DNA of 64,000 bases from an uncultured Flavobacterium sp. (lineage in GTDB: Bacteria; Bacteroidota; Bacteroidia; Flavobacteriales; Flavobacteriaceae), in the NCBI RefSeq assembly GCF_963422545.1, contig NZ_OY730232.1, forward strand, positions 248,001 to 312,000, read 5' to 3'. Below the pieces are notes generated by a model that saw only the letters and a list, made by a program, of their open reading frames with translations, searched no databases and was not told the DNA's origin. Below are positions 18,701 through 26,783 of this stretch, piece after piece (within the stretch, counting starts at the first letter, position 1; every line of letters starts with the position of its first letter). The translations under genes and the position numbers were made by a program.

Positions 18701-19607
18701 AACTTCCTGTACCAGCACTGTTTACTGTCATTGAGGCCGTTAATCCTGTAGCAGCCGGTGTACCACGACTATATGTTACGGTATAAATACCAGCAGGCAA
18801 TAATGCTGCACTAGCTGTTACTGTAACTAATGATGTTGGTGATGTAATACAAACGTTATCTGCCGATATCCCTGTAATATTATAAGTTGGACAAGTATAA
18901 GTAACAATCACTTGTCCGTGGGCACCTGAACCACCTGCTTGTGCAGAATTTAATCCCGTATGCAATGCACCACTACCGCCGCCGCCAGGTGGATTCCCGT
19001 TATTTCCCGGTCCATTGCCTAATAACGCGGTCGAAAGACTTGCTCCTCCTGTACCTCCACCAGCACCACCGGCAGTACCACCGGCACCAGATGAAAGCCC
19101 CGCACTTAGCAAGGCAGCACTTCCATTTCCTCCATTTGCACCTGAGGCTGTTGAAATAGAACCTATCGAATCACTGCCTAATCCACCTGCTCCGCCGGGT
19201 GCCGCAGCTGCTGATGTATGTGCTGTACCTCCTACTCCGCCCACTGCTAAAATAACGCCTTCAAAACCTTGTATTGTTGAACTGCCTCCTGATACTACTG
19301 TAGAAGTTGTTCCCGTGGTCGCTGTAGCTACTTTAATGCTTAATGGCACTCCTGATAATGGATTAACCGTTATAAGACCATGTGCATATGCTCCGCCTCC
19401 GCCTCCGCCTCCGCTTCTTCCGTTAAGTAAACCAGAATTACTAGCACCTCCGCCAGCACCACCGGCACCCCATGCCTGAATGTCCATACTAACAATTCCT
19501 GCCGGAATAACAACTGATCCATCAGCTGTAAATGTGTGTGGTGGCTGAGCCCATAATGAAGTGTATATAAAAAACAAAACTAAAGTTAGCTTAAGCTTTG
19601 CAAGCAT
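12744..19607 (-). CDS. Giant T9SS-secreted repeat adhesin A (13 tandem ~95-aa repeats)
   Basis: Predicted cell-surface adhesin. I chose the start at 19607 because it gives a compact signal peptide (MLAKLKLTLVLFFIYTSLWAQ); in-frame ATGs at 19694 and 19712 would add 29 or 35 residues and cannot be excluded. After the signal comes a glycine-rich region (~200 aa, runs of GGAGGG). Two or three Ig-like modules follow, then 13 nearly identical ~95-aa repeats beginning NPLPQGSLSANGPFC. Each repeat has two Cys that could form a disulfide. A ~550-aa C-terminal half is shared with the paralogue at 20175-25073 and includes the motif KRNTTPVRRYDFTYW. The last ~85 residues form a T9SS type A-like sorting domain (EVVIYDISGKIIYDKK ... 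RKIVF). Ligand unknown. Near-identical repeats may also have caused assembly errors. Confidence 0.85.
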   Translation of the reverse strand: MLAKLKLTLVLFFIYTSLWAQPPHTFTADGSVVIPAGIVSMDIQAWGAGGAGGGASNSGLLNGRSGGGGGGGAYAHGLITVNPLSGVPLSIKVATATTGTTSTVVSGGSSTIQGFEGVILAVGGVGGTAHTSAAAAPGGAGGLGSDSIGSISTASGANGGNGSAALLSAGLSSGAGGTAGGAGGGTGGASLSTALLGNGPGNNGNPPGGGGSGALHTGLNSAQAGGSGAHGQVIVTYTCPTYNITGISADNVCITSPTSLVTVTASAALLPAGIYTVTYSRGTPAATGLTASMTVNSAGTGSFTAVGLTTAGTSSITVTGLTSGVCTSAITGITTNVTISPVTVQGSVSGGTTICNGATSALLSLTGNTGSVVRWEFSITPFSTWTPIVNTATTYTSGALTETTEFRAVVQSGICSALNSALTTVTVNPLPQGSLSANGPFCATGAGQLTFTATAGTGPYTVVYNDGTANRTANSVVSGTPFATFTTPVTSTTTYTLVSVTDANTCIRSSGFTGSSATITINPLPQGSLSANGPFCVTGAGQLTFTATAGTGPYTIVYNDGTANRTANSVVSGTPFATFTTPVTSTTTYTLVSVTDTNTTCARSSSFTGSSAAITVNPLPQGSLSANGPFCATGAGQLTFTATAGTGPYTVVYNDGTANRTANSVVSGTPFATFTTPVTSTTTYTLVSVTDTNTTCARSSSFTGSSATITVNPLPQGSLSANGPFCATGAGQLTFTATAGTGPYTVVYNDGTANRTANSVVSGTPFATFTTPVTSTTTYTLVSVTDTNTTCARSSSFTGSSATITVNPLPQGSLSANGPFCATGAGQLTFTATAGTGPYTVVYNDGTANCTANSVVSGNPFATFTTPVTSTTTYTLVSVTDTNTTCVRSSSFTGSSATITVNPLPQGSLSANGPFCATGAGQLTFTATAGTGPYTIVYNDGTANRTANSVVSGTPFATFTTPVTSTTTYTLVSVTDTNTTCARSSSFTGGSATITVNPLPQGSLSANGPFCATGAGQLTFTATAGTGPYTVVYNDGTANRTANSVVSGTPFATFTTPVTSTTTYTLVSVTDTNTTCARSSSFTGSSATITVNPLPQGSLSANGPFCATGAGQLTFTATAGTGPYTVVYNDGTANRTANSVVSGTPFATFTTPVTSTTTYTLVSVTDTNTTCARSSSFTGSSATITVNPLPQGSLSANGPFCATGAGQLTFTATAGIGPYTVVYNDGTANRTANSVVSGTPFATFTTPVTSTTTYTLVSVTGALSCVRSTGFTGGSATITVNPLPQGSLSANGPFCATGAGQLTFTATAGTGPYTVVYNDGTANRTANSVVSGTPFATFITPVTSTTTYTLVSVTDTNTTCARSSSFTGSSATITVNPLPQGSLSANGPFCATGAGQLTFTATAGTGPYTVVYNDGTANRTANSVVSGTPFATFTTPVTSTTTYTLVSVTDTNTTCARSSSFTGSSAAITVNPLPQGSLSANGPFCATGAGQLTFTATAGTGPYTVVYNDGTANRTANSVVSGTPFATFTTPVTSTTTYTLVSVTDTNTTCARSSSFTGSSAAITVNPLPQGSLSANGPFCATGAGQLTFTATAGTGPYTVVYNDGTANRTANSVVSGTPFATFITPVTSTTTYTLVSVTDTNTTCARSSSFTGSSATITVNSRPTTPVPGTPVQPTCVNATGSIPFSGLLPASDWIINQSGTSSQSYTGSGTTYTVTNLAPGTYFFTIQDVTNCPSLPTAGIEITSPIINIWNGLTWSKGSPPISTDSVEFAGNYVANGDLSACSCIVHPGVNVTVKSNQTLTIQSSVNNDGGTLTFEDGASLLQVNNTTNTGNIIYKRNTTPVRRYDFTYWTSPVTRTPDFTLYDLSPNTLGDKYSKYNPLNDKWITIYNGAAPMVPCVGYNIRAPQSYDTAIPSVYNATFIGVPNNGPYAVSLVAAEKWSLIGNPYPSAIYADQFIVDNTANIYGTLYFWTHNSPPAATGTGNYTYTSNDFAIYNLSGSVIVGDMTGDGATTPGNQNPPLGYIAAGQAFFVKSKTGQNAVFTNSMRIPGSNSQFFKSTNSKLERHRVWLNLTNTQGAFKQVLIGYIEGATNGWDTNYDGISLDANKFLDFYSVNGDLKLVVQGRALPFLDTDFVPLGYRSAIAGDFTIAIDHTDGLLSTEAIYLEDKKLGVTHDLRASNYTFTTAIGTFTDRFVLRYGKKLGVDDFEKNEDNIIAFVKNKNIKITSFKDALNEVVIYDISGKIIYDKKKIGNTELQISNLPSEDQILFLKVILENGYSTSRKIVF
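14630..18310 (-). repeat. 13 tandem ~285-bp coding repeats
   Basis: The DNA segment containing TTCCTGTAAAACTACTGCTT recurs about every 285 bases from ~14640 to ~18060. Copies are nearly identical at the DNA level, including third codon positions, which points to recent expansion or gene conversion. Copies 1 and 9 carry a variant linker (ending DANTCIRSSG or GALSCVRSTG in place of DTNTTCARSS). Copy 5 has an extra Cys (TANCTAN). Confidence 0.9.
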
Positions 19608-19789
19608 GAACAACTTTCTATTTTGTTCAGTAAGCGGCGAATGTTCGCTTAAAAATGGAAGAGAAACCAAAATTTCAAGTAATTTTTTTTTCATAATAAG
19701 GCCTTTAAACAATTAAAAAAAATCTATAATCAAATAAGAATCCTTTTAAAAAAATTTCAAATACCATGTAAGCGAAACAGGAACGTGAA

Positions 19790-20220
19790 AAAACGCTCTG
19801 AAACCTGAAAAAAATGAAGAAATAAACGTTTAAGTACTTTTTTGTTTATTTAATTGGTATTTAAAATTAACAATCAGTATTTAGGCGAATAAAAAACTAA
19901 AAAAATGATTCTAGTTTTTAATGGGAGTTAGTAAAAGTGTATTACAACTGGCTTTTATGTATGTTCATCGATTAAAACCTATAACAAGGTACGATTTTAT
20001 TTACATCCAACAACTGTTTTTACTGAAAGAATAATATTTTAACACTTTATGGCTAACCCAATCAACTTTAAATCAGAATATTAATCTTAAAAACCAAGCA
20101 AACATAGGCTTTCACAAAAAAAATCCATTCCGTAAAACACGGAATGGATTTTTAAAATTTAAAAAACAGTATGATTAGAATACAATTTTTCTAGAGATCG
20201 AATATCCGTTATCTAAGATT
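19790..20220. repeat. Long direct repeat, copy B (3' flank and end of second adhesin gene)
   Basis: Second copy of the segment at 12381-12790. It differs by scattered substitutions and by an insertion of about 25 bases near 20050 (ATGGCTAACCCAATCAAC). It ends inside the last codons of adhesin B. It also forms the space between adhesin B and the start of adhesin A, so it may contain the promoter of adhesin A. Confidence 0.85.
20119..20153 (-). terminator. Terminator hairpin downstream of giant adhesin B
   Basis: AAAAATCCATTCCGT (20119-20133) pairs perfectly with ACGGAATGGATTTTT (20139-20153), followed on the minus strand by further T residues. It sits about 20 bases past the stop of adhesin B. 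Confidence 0.8.
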
Positions 20221-23200
20221 ACTTTTACCAACAAAATCTGATTGCTAAATTGTAAATCTAATATCTGCAATTCAGTATTCCCTATATTCTTTTTATCATA
20301 AAGCATTTTTCCGGAAATATCATAAATCACAACTTCTTCAAGAGCTTCTATAGTTGATGTTACTTTAATGTTTTTATCTTTTACAGAAACAAAAACATTA
20401 TTATCAATATTTTCAACAAAGTCTCCAGTTCCAAGAGTTTTCTTAGTATAGCTAATGGTAAAACGATCTGTAAAAGTTCCTATCGCAGTTGTAAAAGTAT
20501 AATTACCTACTCTTAAATCCTGTACAATCCCTGTTACTTTATCTTCTAAATAAATTGCCTGATTATTATTAAATAACCCGTCAACATGATTGATTGCAAT
20601 GGTAAAATTACCTGCAACTGTAGTTTTATATCCTAACGGAACTCGATCTATATCCTGAAATGGTAAAGCGCGACCCTGAACAGTAAGCTTTGTAGCATCA
20701 TTAATACTGTAAAAATCTATAAAACTATTAGCATTCATTGTCTGAGCATCATAATTAATATCCCAGCCGTTTGTCGCACCTTCTATATAACCCACCAAAA
20801 TTTGTTTGAAAGCTCCCTGAGTATTACTTAAATCCAGCCAAATACGGTTTTTCTCTATAGCTTTTACTTGTGCTGTTTTGTAAAACTGATTATTACTTCC
20901 ACCAATACGCATGTCATTTGTAAACTTAACAAGTTGTGTTCCTGAACCCTGCATAAAGAATCCCTGGCAAGAAGCTATCATACCAGTTGGCGGTGGCCCG
21001 TAAGTTCCGTCAGGTAATTTTGCTCCAGTTGAAGTTCCTCCTGTTAAACTAAAAACAGCAAAGTCATTACTAGTATATGCATAAGTACCGGTACCGGTGG
21101 CTGCCGGTGGAGAATTATGTGTCCAGAAGTATAATGCTCCCACATTTACTGATGCAGCCTGATTGATAAGAATAAATTTCTCCCCATCTATTGCTGATGG
21201 ATAAGGATTTCCTATTAAACTCCATTTTGTATCATAAACCTGAACTGAATAATCTCCGTTATTAGGTACACCTGTAAACGTTGCTGTATAAATTGCAGCA
21301 ATAGTAGTTGAATAAGGTTGAGGAGCTCTCACCCAGTAACCAACTGCTGGTACCATTACTTGTGTTCCATTTATACTATATACCCATGATCCTGTTTGTG
21401 GATTATAACTCGCATATTTATCAAATAATGTATTTGGTGATAAGTCATGAAGTGTGTAAGGTGTAATACTATTTGTTATTGGTGTTGACCAGTAAGTAAA
21501 GTCATAGCGACGAACTGGTGTCGTATTTCGTTTGTAAATAATGTTTCCTGTGTTAATTACACTGTTTAATTGATATAAACTGGCACTATCCTCAAATGTT
21601 AAACTAGTTCCCGCTCCGGCATCAACAATAAGTCCATTATCAAGGATTAAAGTATTCCCTGAATTTATTGTTACTTTTTTTCCTGCATCAACCTTACATG
21701 AACAACCTTTTAAATCTCCCACTGATTGATAATCCTCAGCAAATTCAATACTTTCAGTTGATGTACTTGTTGGTGCGATTCCTTTTGACCATCCTAGGCT
21801 TGGGCCTCTCCAAATATTTGTTTCAGAAGCTTTTATTTCTACATTATTTACAGTTACCGGACAATTATCTCCATATTGAACTGTAAAGCTATAAATCCCG
21901 GGAGCTAAATTAGTAATTGTATATGGATCTGTACTTCCTACATAAGATGTTGACACTGGGCCATTCTGTTGGATCGTCCAAGTTGGCGTTGTTGACGTCG
22001 TAATAGGTAAACCGCTAAGGGAAATACTTCCTGTTGATGTAACACATGTAGGTTGTATAATATTAAACACCGTTGGTAAGGTCAAGAAAGGTTTCACTGT
22101 AACTGTCGTTCCTGCAGAGGCAAGACTTTGACAACCTGATGCGTTTGTTACCTGAACAGAATAAGTTCCGGATGTAGTTACCATTATACTTTGTGTAGTT
22201 GCACCTGTTGACCATAAATAACTTGATCCGGCACTAGAAGTTAAAGTAACACTATCTCCTTCGCAAAATGTTGTTGGTCCGCTTGCTGATATTGTTGGAG
22301 TTGCAGGTTTTGGATTAACTGTAACTGTCGTTGCTGCAGAAGCAAGACTTAGACAACCCGATGCGTTTGTTATCTGAACTGTATAACTTCCTGAGGCCGA
22401 TACAACTATGCTTTGCGTAGTTGCTCCTGTTGACCATAAATAACTTGTTCCCGCACTAGATGTTAGGGTAACATTACCACCTTCGCAAAATGTGGTTGAT
22501 CCGCTTGCTGATATTATTGGAGTAGCTGGTTTCGGATTAACTGTAACTGTAGTTGCTGCAGAGGCAAGACTTTGACAACCAGAGGCGTTTGTTATCTGAA
22601 CGGTATAACTTCCTGAGGCCGATACAACTATACTTTGTGTAGTTGCTCCTGTTGACCATAAATAACTTGATCCGGCACTAGAAGTTAAGGTAACACTGCC
22701 TCCAGAACAAAATGTGGTTGATCCGCTTGCTGATATTGTTGGAGTCGCAGGTTTCGGATTAACTGTAACTGTTGTTGCTGCAGAGGCAAGACTTTGACAA
22801 CCTGATGCGTTTGTTATCTGAACGGTATAACTTCCAGAGGCCGATACAACTATGCTTTGCGTAGTGGCTCCTGTTGACCATAAATAACTTGTTCCCACAC
22901 TAGAAGTTAAGGTAACACTGCCTCCAATACAAAATGTGGTTGATCCGCTTGCTGATATTGTTGGAGTAGCAGGTTTCGGATTAACTGTAACTGTAGTTGC
23001 TGCAGAGGCAAGACTTTGACAACCTGATGCGTTTGTTATCTGAACGGTATAACTTCCAGAGGCCGATACAACTATGCTTTGCGTAGTTGCTCCTGTTGAC
23101 CATAAATAACTTGTTCCCACACTAGAAGTTAAGGTAACACTGCCTCCAATACAAAATGTGGTTGATCCGCTTGCTGATATTGTTGGAGTAGCAGGTTTCG

Positions 23201-25073
23201 GATTAACTGTAACTGTAGTTGCTGCAGAGGCAAGACTTTGACAACCTGATGCGTTTGTTATCTGAACTGTATAACTTCCTGATGCCGATACAACTATGCT
23301 TTGCGTAGTGGCTCCTGTTGACCATAAATAACTTGTTCCCGCACTGGAGGTTAAGGTAACACTGCCTCCTGAACAAAATGTGGTTGATCCGCTTGCTGAT
23401 ATTGTTGGAGTAGCAGGTTTCGGATTAACTGTAACTGTCGTTGCCGCAGAGGCAAGACTTTGACAACCTGATGCGTTTGTTATCTGAACTGTATAACTTC
23501 CAGAGGCCGATACAACTATGCTTTGCGTAGTGGCTCCAGTTGACCATAAATAACTTGTTCCCACACTAGATGTTAAGGTAACACTGCCTCCAGAACAAAA
23601 TGTGGTTGATCCGCTTGCTGATATTGTTGGAGTAGCAGGTTTCGGATTAACTGTAACTGTCGTTGCCGCAGAGGCAAGACTTTGACAACCAGATGCGTTT
23701 GTTACCTGAACGGTATAACTTCCTGAGGCTGATACAACTATACTTTGTGTAGTTGCTCCTGTTGACCATAAATAACTTGATCCGGCACTAGAAGTTAAGG
23801 TAACACTGCCTCCAGAACAAAATGTGGTTGATCCGCTTGCTGATATTGTTGGAGTCGCAGGTTTCGGATTAACTGTAACTGTCGTTGCTGCAGAGGCAAG
23901 ACTTTGACAACCTGATGCGTTTGTTATCTGAACTGTATAACTTCCAGAGGCCGATACAACTATGCTTTGTGTAGTTGCTCCTGTTGACCATAAATAACTT
24001 GTTCCCGCACTAGAAGTTAAGGTAACACTGCCTCCAATACAAAATGTGGTTGATCCGCCTGCTGATATTGTTGGAGTAGCTGGTTTTGGATTAACTGTAA
24101 CTGTCGTTGCCACAGATGCTGGACTTAGACAACCTGATGCGTTTCCAACCTGAACAGTATAACTTCCTGATGTAGTTACCGCTATACTTTGCGTAGTGGC
24201 TCCTGTTGACCATAAATAACTTGTTCCCGCACTGGAAGTTAAAGTAACACTGCCTCCAGAACAAAATGTGGTTGGTCCGCCTGCTGATATTGTTGGTGCT
24301 GCAGGTTTGGAGTTAACGGTAACAAAAATAGTTTTGGAATTAGAGTAACTGGTTCCATTATATGTAGTGGTATAAGTAAGATTCGCTTCGTAAGTTCCGA
24401 GAGTGGGATTTGCGAAAGACACTACAGATTGATTAACAGGGTAAGTCGTAAATACTGATGCTCCGGGAGGCTTGATAGACCATTGCCAGCTCAACGAATC
24501 TCCATCCAGACCTTTTCTTGCTGCGGTAAAAGTTAGCGTACTTCCCTCGCAACCAGGTGCATTACTACCCGGATTAGACTGTAACGTCCCTCCTGAATTA
24601 TTAACATCTTCAAATGTATATGGAGCACTACTATCGTCACAGGTAGCAAACTTCAATGTACCTATATATATAGCAACACTACCTGAGCATTGTCCATTAT
24701 CATTAATAAATCCGGGAGAATTAATAGCTATGCTTGTTCCTGAAGGAAATCTAATAGCAGCCGGGTTAGTTGTAAAACCTAATACACCATTAATAATGAC
24801 GTTTAAGGTATTACCAGCGGCAGTTGTTACTGTTCGATCTCCACTATCTAATAATGTCCCATTTATAGTTATAGATTTCGCCGAAACATTTGAATTAATT
24901 GTAATCGTTGACCCGTTAGCTATAATAACATCATCGTTTATTGTAGGCACAATCCCGCCCACCCATGATGATGTAGAAGACCAATTTCCTGTTCCTGTAC
25001 TTGTTATAGTTGCTCCATTTGCAAATCCAAAACAAAATAGTATTAAAAAAATAAAAAGTAGTTTTTTGTTCAT
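20175..25073 (-). CDS. Giant T9SS-secreted repeat adhesin B (10 tandem 74-aa repeats)
   Basis: A 1632-aa secreted surface protein. It has a signal peptide (MNKKLLFIFLILFCFGFANG) and an N-terminal ~150-aa region resembling beta-helix-type adhesin heads (TGNWSSTSSWVGGIVPTIND). An Ig-like module leads into ten 74-aa repeats starting NPKPATPTISASGSTTFC and containing SYLWSTGATTQSI, with two Cys per repeat. The C-terminal ~540 aa are homologous to adhesin A (shared KRNTTPVRRYDFTYW, GNYTFTTAIGTFTDRF). They end in a T9SS type A-like sorting domain (EVVIYDISGKMLYDKK ... RKIVF). The head and repeats differ from adhesin A, so the two share an anchoring half but display different stalks. Binding target unknown. 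Confidence 0.88.
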   Translation of the reverse strand: MNKKLLFIFLILFCFGFANGATITSTGTGNWSSTSSWVGGIVPTINDDVIIANGSTITINSNVSAKSITINGTLLDSGDRTVTTAAGNTLNVIINGVLGFTTNPAAIRFPSGTSIAINSPGFINDNGQCSGSVAIYIGTLKFATCDDSSAPYTFEDVNNSGGTLQSNPGSNAPGCEGSTLTFTAARKGLDGDSLSWQWSIKPPGASVFTTYPVNQSVVSFANPTLGTYEANLTYTTTYNGTSYSNSKTIFVTVNSKPAAPTISAGGPTTFCSGGSVTLTSSAGTSYLWSTGATTQSIAVTTSGSYTVQVGNASGCLSPASVATTVTVNPKPATPTISAGGSTTFCIGGSVTLTSSAGTSYLWSTGATTQSIVVSASGSYTVQITNASGCQSLASAATTVTVNPKPATPTISASGSTTFCSGGSVTLTSSAGSSYLWSTGATTQSIVVSASGSYTVQVTNASGCQSLASAATTVTVNPKPATPTISASGSTTFCSGGSVTLTSSVGTSYLWSTGATTQSIVVSASGSYTVQITNASGCQSLASAATTVTVNPKPATPTISASGSTTFCSGGSVTLTSSAGTSYLWSTGATTQSIVVSASGSYTVQITNASGCQSLASAATTVTVNPKPATPTISASGSTTFCIGGSVTLTSSVGTSYLWSTGATTQSIVVSASGSYTVQITNASGCQSLASAATTVTVNPKPATPTISASGSTTFCIGGSVTLTSSVGTSYLWSTGATTQSIVVSASGSYTVQITNASGCQSLASAATTVTVNPKPATPTISASGSTTFCSGGSVTLTSSAGSSYLWSTGATTQSIVVSASGSYTVQITNASGCQSLASAATTVTVNPKPATPIISASGSTTFCEGGNVTLTSSAGTSYLWSTGATTQSIVVSASGSYTVQITNASGCLSLASAATTVTVNPKPATPTISASGPTTFCEGDSVTLTSSAGSSYLWSTGATTQSIMVTTSGTYSVQVTNASGCQSLASAGTTVTVKPFLTLPTVFNIIQPTCVTSTGSISLSGLPITTSTTPTWTIQQNGPVSTSYVGSTDPYTITNLAPGIYSFTVQYGDNCPVTVNNVEIKASETNIWRGPSLGWSKGIAPTSTSTESIEFAEDYQSVGDLKGCSCKVDAGKKVTINSGNTLILDNGLIVDAGAGTSLTFEDSASLYQLNSVINTGNIIYKRNTTPVRRYDFTYWSTPITNSITPYTLHDLSPNTLFDKYASYNPQTGSWVYSINGTQVMVPAVGYWVRAPQPYSTTIAAIYTATFTGVPNNGDYSVQVYDTKWSLIGNPYPSAIDGEKFILINQAASVNVGALYFWTHNSPPAATGTGTYAYTSNDFAVFSLTGGTSTGAKLPDGTYGPPPTGMIASCQGFFMQGSGTQLVKFTNDMRIGGSNNQFYKTAQVKAIEKNRIWLDLSNTQGAFKQILVGYIEGATNGWDINYDAQTMNANSFIDFYSINDATKLTVQGRALPFQDIDRVPLGYKTTVAGNFTIAINHVDGLFNNNQAIYLEDKVTGIVQDLRVGNYTFTTAIGTFTDRFTISYTKKTLGTGDFVENIDNNVFVSVKDKNIKVTSTIEALEEVVIYDISGKMLYDKKNIGNTELQILDLQFSNQILLVKVILDNGYSISRKIVF
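22100..24310 (-). repeat. 10 tandem 222-bp coding repeats
   Basis: GAGGCAAGACTTTGACAACC and its variants recur with a 222-base period (74 codons) from ~22120 to ~24120. The inner copies are almost identical in DNA; the outermost copies at both ends are more divergent, as expected when expansion happens in the middle of an array. Confidence 0.9.
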
Positions 25074-25532
25074 GACATGTAGATTTAAAATTTAACAGTA
25101 GATTTTTGATGCAATTTTTACTCTAAAAGCTGCTAAAAAAATGCGCTTTTTTTCATCTTCTATCTCAGGGTTTTTTAATCCTAATTTTCACCCTAAAATG
25201 CCATAAACAATTTACAATTTTCTACTAACTAAACCTAAATCAACACCTTATATTTTGGTCAAAAAACCACGTTTTTATTATTTTAAGTTATTTCTCATAA
25301 AAAAAAATTTTTTATGTAATTCATCATTTAAAAAATGTAACTCATCTGATAAATTAAATGTGTTATTTTCAGTTATTTCATCAAAATATGACGATTTGAA
25401 AAAAAAATATGTTAAAATTTAAATTTAACATCAAAAAAAGCGTCAGGTCAAGTCCATTTGGCTAAAATTTATTTCAAAAATAAAAGCCATTTCAAAACAA
25501 GAAATTGCTTTAAAAATATAAGTTAAATAGTA
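25074..25532. other. AT-rich upstream region of adhesin B
   Basis: About 460 bases with long A and T runs and no gene. It must hold the promoter of the minus-strand adhesin B gene, but I could not identify a confident -7/-33 pair. Confidence 0.5.
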
Positions 25533-25802
25533 CTAAAATATAATTTTATGAGTCGTATTTGAACCGTTCTCCAAAGTTACTTTTATCAATAAAATTTGAT
25601 TTTGGGAAGACAGATTTTCGATTGAAAATTTACTGTTTTTAATCCCCTTTTTTTGATAAATTTCTCTTCCTAAAATGTCAAAAACAGAAATATCTTTAAT
25701 GTTATTTTTTTCAGCATCTACCTTTATACTTTTTTTGTTTACAAAAACAAGAATTTTATTTGCTTCTGCTTCAAAATGAACTTGCAAGAAAAAGTTGAGC
25801 AA
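25533..25802 (-). pseudogene. Orphan T9SS sorting domain: 3' stump of a third adhesin gene
   Basis: The 89 codons encode little more than a T9SS C-terminal domain. From residue ~10 it reads like the ends of adhesins A and B (ISVFDILGREIYQKKG, IENLSSQNQILLIKVTLENG, THKIIF). There is no signal peptide or passenger domain, and the apparent N-terminus (MLNFFLQ) is unrelated. A remnant of an IS3-family transposase begins only 15 bases upstream on the same strand, so insertion or recombination there probably removed the rest. It is unlikely to be functional because it cannot be exported. Confidence 0.8.
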
Positions 25803-25816
25803 AACTTATATACTCT

Positions 25817-25906
25817 TTACGCTACTTTTTTAGATTGATTAGACATTAAACTATGATATTCCTTTATCGTTAAATTTCCAAGAGCAGAATGTCTTCTGTG
25901 TTGCTC
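25817..25906 (-). mobile_element. IS3-family transposase remnant (C-terminus of OrfB)
   Basis: The minus strand encodes 29 residues and a stop, containing HRRHSALGNLTIKEYHS. That matches the extreme C-terminus of the integrase-core transposase of IS3-family elements (typical form: RPHSALG-x-L-TP-x-E). The rest of the gene is absent. It abuts the truncated adhesin at 25533-25802. Confidence 0.75.
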
Positions 25907-26060
25907 TTAACACGATCATTTTATAATAAACGGTTCCGTATAAGGAATTAACCTGAAAATAGTATTATCATAAATGATCAAACTAAATCATAAAGAGATT
26001 CAAGCTATAAAAAATCCAATACTGATGAAAATCAGCTATTGGATTTTTACTTTTTCAATA

Positions 26061-26270
26061 TCAATTACAGTTTTTACACCCATTCAGTTGGTTTGAATAT
26101 ATTCTCAAGGTTTTCAGTTCTAGAAAATGTGTTTTGTAAATATTTAAATCTGTAGATTTTCCTAAAAAAGTTTCTGCAGGTGTATTTCCCTGCAGTGAGA
26201 ATTGTGGATGTATCGTATTATAAGTTAGTACATTTTCTATTAAAGAGGACTCTAGCAGTTCTCTATTGTG
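26061..26270 (-). mobile_element. Transposase remnant (integrase-core C-terminus)
   Basis: The minus strand is open to a TGA at 26061. It encodes NVLTYNTIHPQFSLQGNTPA and then ETFLGKSTDLNIYKTHF, which has the layout of the C-terminal end of rve-type transposases (tyr-Asn ... HP/HS-L-G-x-TP). No start and no catalytic DDE residues remain. The exact IS family is not certain. Confidence 0.6.
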
Positions 26271-26301
26271 AAGGAGAAACGATTATTCCACCAATAATAT
26301 T

Positions 26302-26712
26302 TTATAATGTCTCAAATGATACTGTTAGGTATTGCTTTATCATTTCAAATTTTTCTTTCGATGGATTAACAATACAAACCCAATTAAGTGGTCCGTAGGT
26401 GGGATGGGGTAAAAGCATATTCTCTTGGGTAAAATCTATACCAATGTTCATATAAGCCTCGAGTTTTTTATCATTCGTCATACTTCCAAACTTAGAGTTA
26501 AAAGTTTCTTTGTCGATTGGGAAATTCAACCGAAAAAAACCGTCCCGGTTTAGATTAGACAGGCTATCATAATCATTGTCTTTACTTATAAGTGTAACAA
26601 AAGGAAGTTTATCATTACTTTTATGCATAAAAAACAAATCCCCATCATTCTCCATTATGCTTAATCCTTCAAAATTTTGAAGTAAGTAGGTCTTAATTTC
26701 ATCAATTGTCAT
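26302..26712 (-). CDS. DUF6194-like protein
   Basis: A 136-aa soluble protein with no signal peptide. The sequence (MTIDEIKTYLLQNFEGL, GDLFFMH, PFVTLISKDNDYD, GFFRLNFPIDKETFNSKFG, PHPTYGPLNWVCIVNPS) follows the pattern I recall for the DUF6194 family, cytosolic proteins of unknown function. The length fits. It stands alone between two transposase remnants, so it may have arrived with mobile DNA. No function can be assigned. Confidence 0.65.
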   Translation of the reverse strand: MTIDEIKTYLLQNFEGLSIMENDGDLFFMHKSNDKLPFVTLISKDNDYDSLSNLNRDGFFRLNFPIDKETFNSKFGSMTNDKKLEAYMNIGIDFTQENMLLPHPTYGPLNWVCIVNPSKEKFEMIKQYLTVSFETL

Positions 26713-26783
26713 ATTCTCTATTTTTGTTAAATTTAAAATTAATATTTTGTATTTACAATAAGTTACCTATTTGGTACATAGTT

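Noticed and set aside
18277..18786. 169-codon plus-strand open frame inside adhesin A
   Set aside because: Antisense shadow of the Ig-like modules and first repeat; no signal peptide or family features.
19015..19479. Proline/alanine-rich open frame on the plus strand
   Set aside because: It is the antisense shadow of the glycine-rich head of adhesin A (Gly codons read as Pro/Ala on the other strand).
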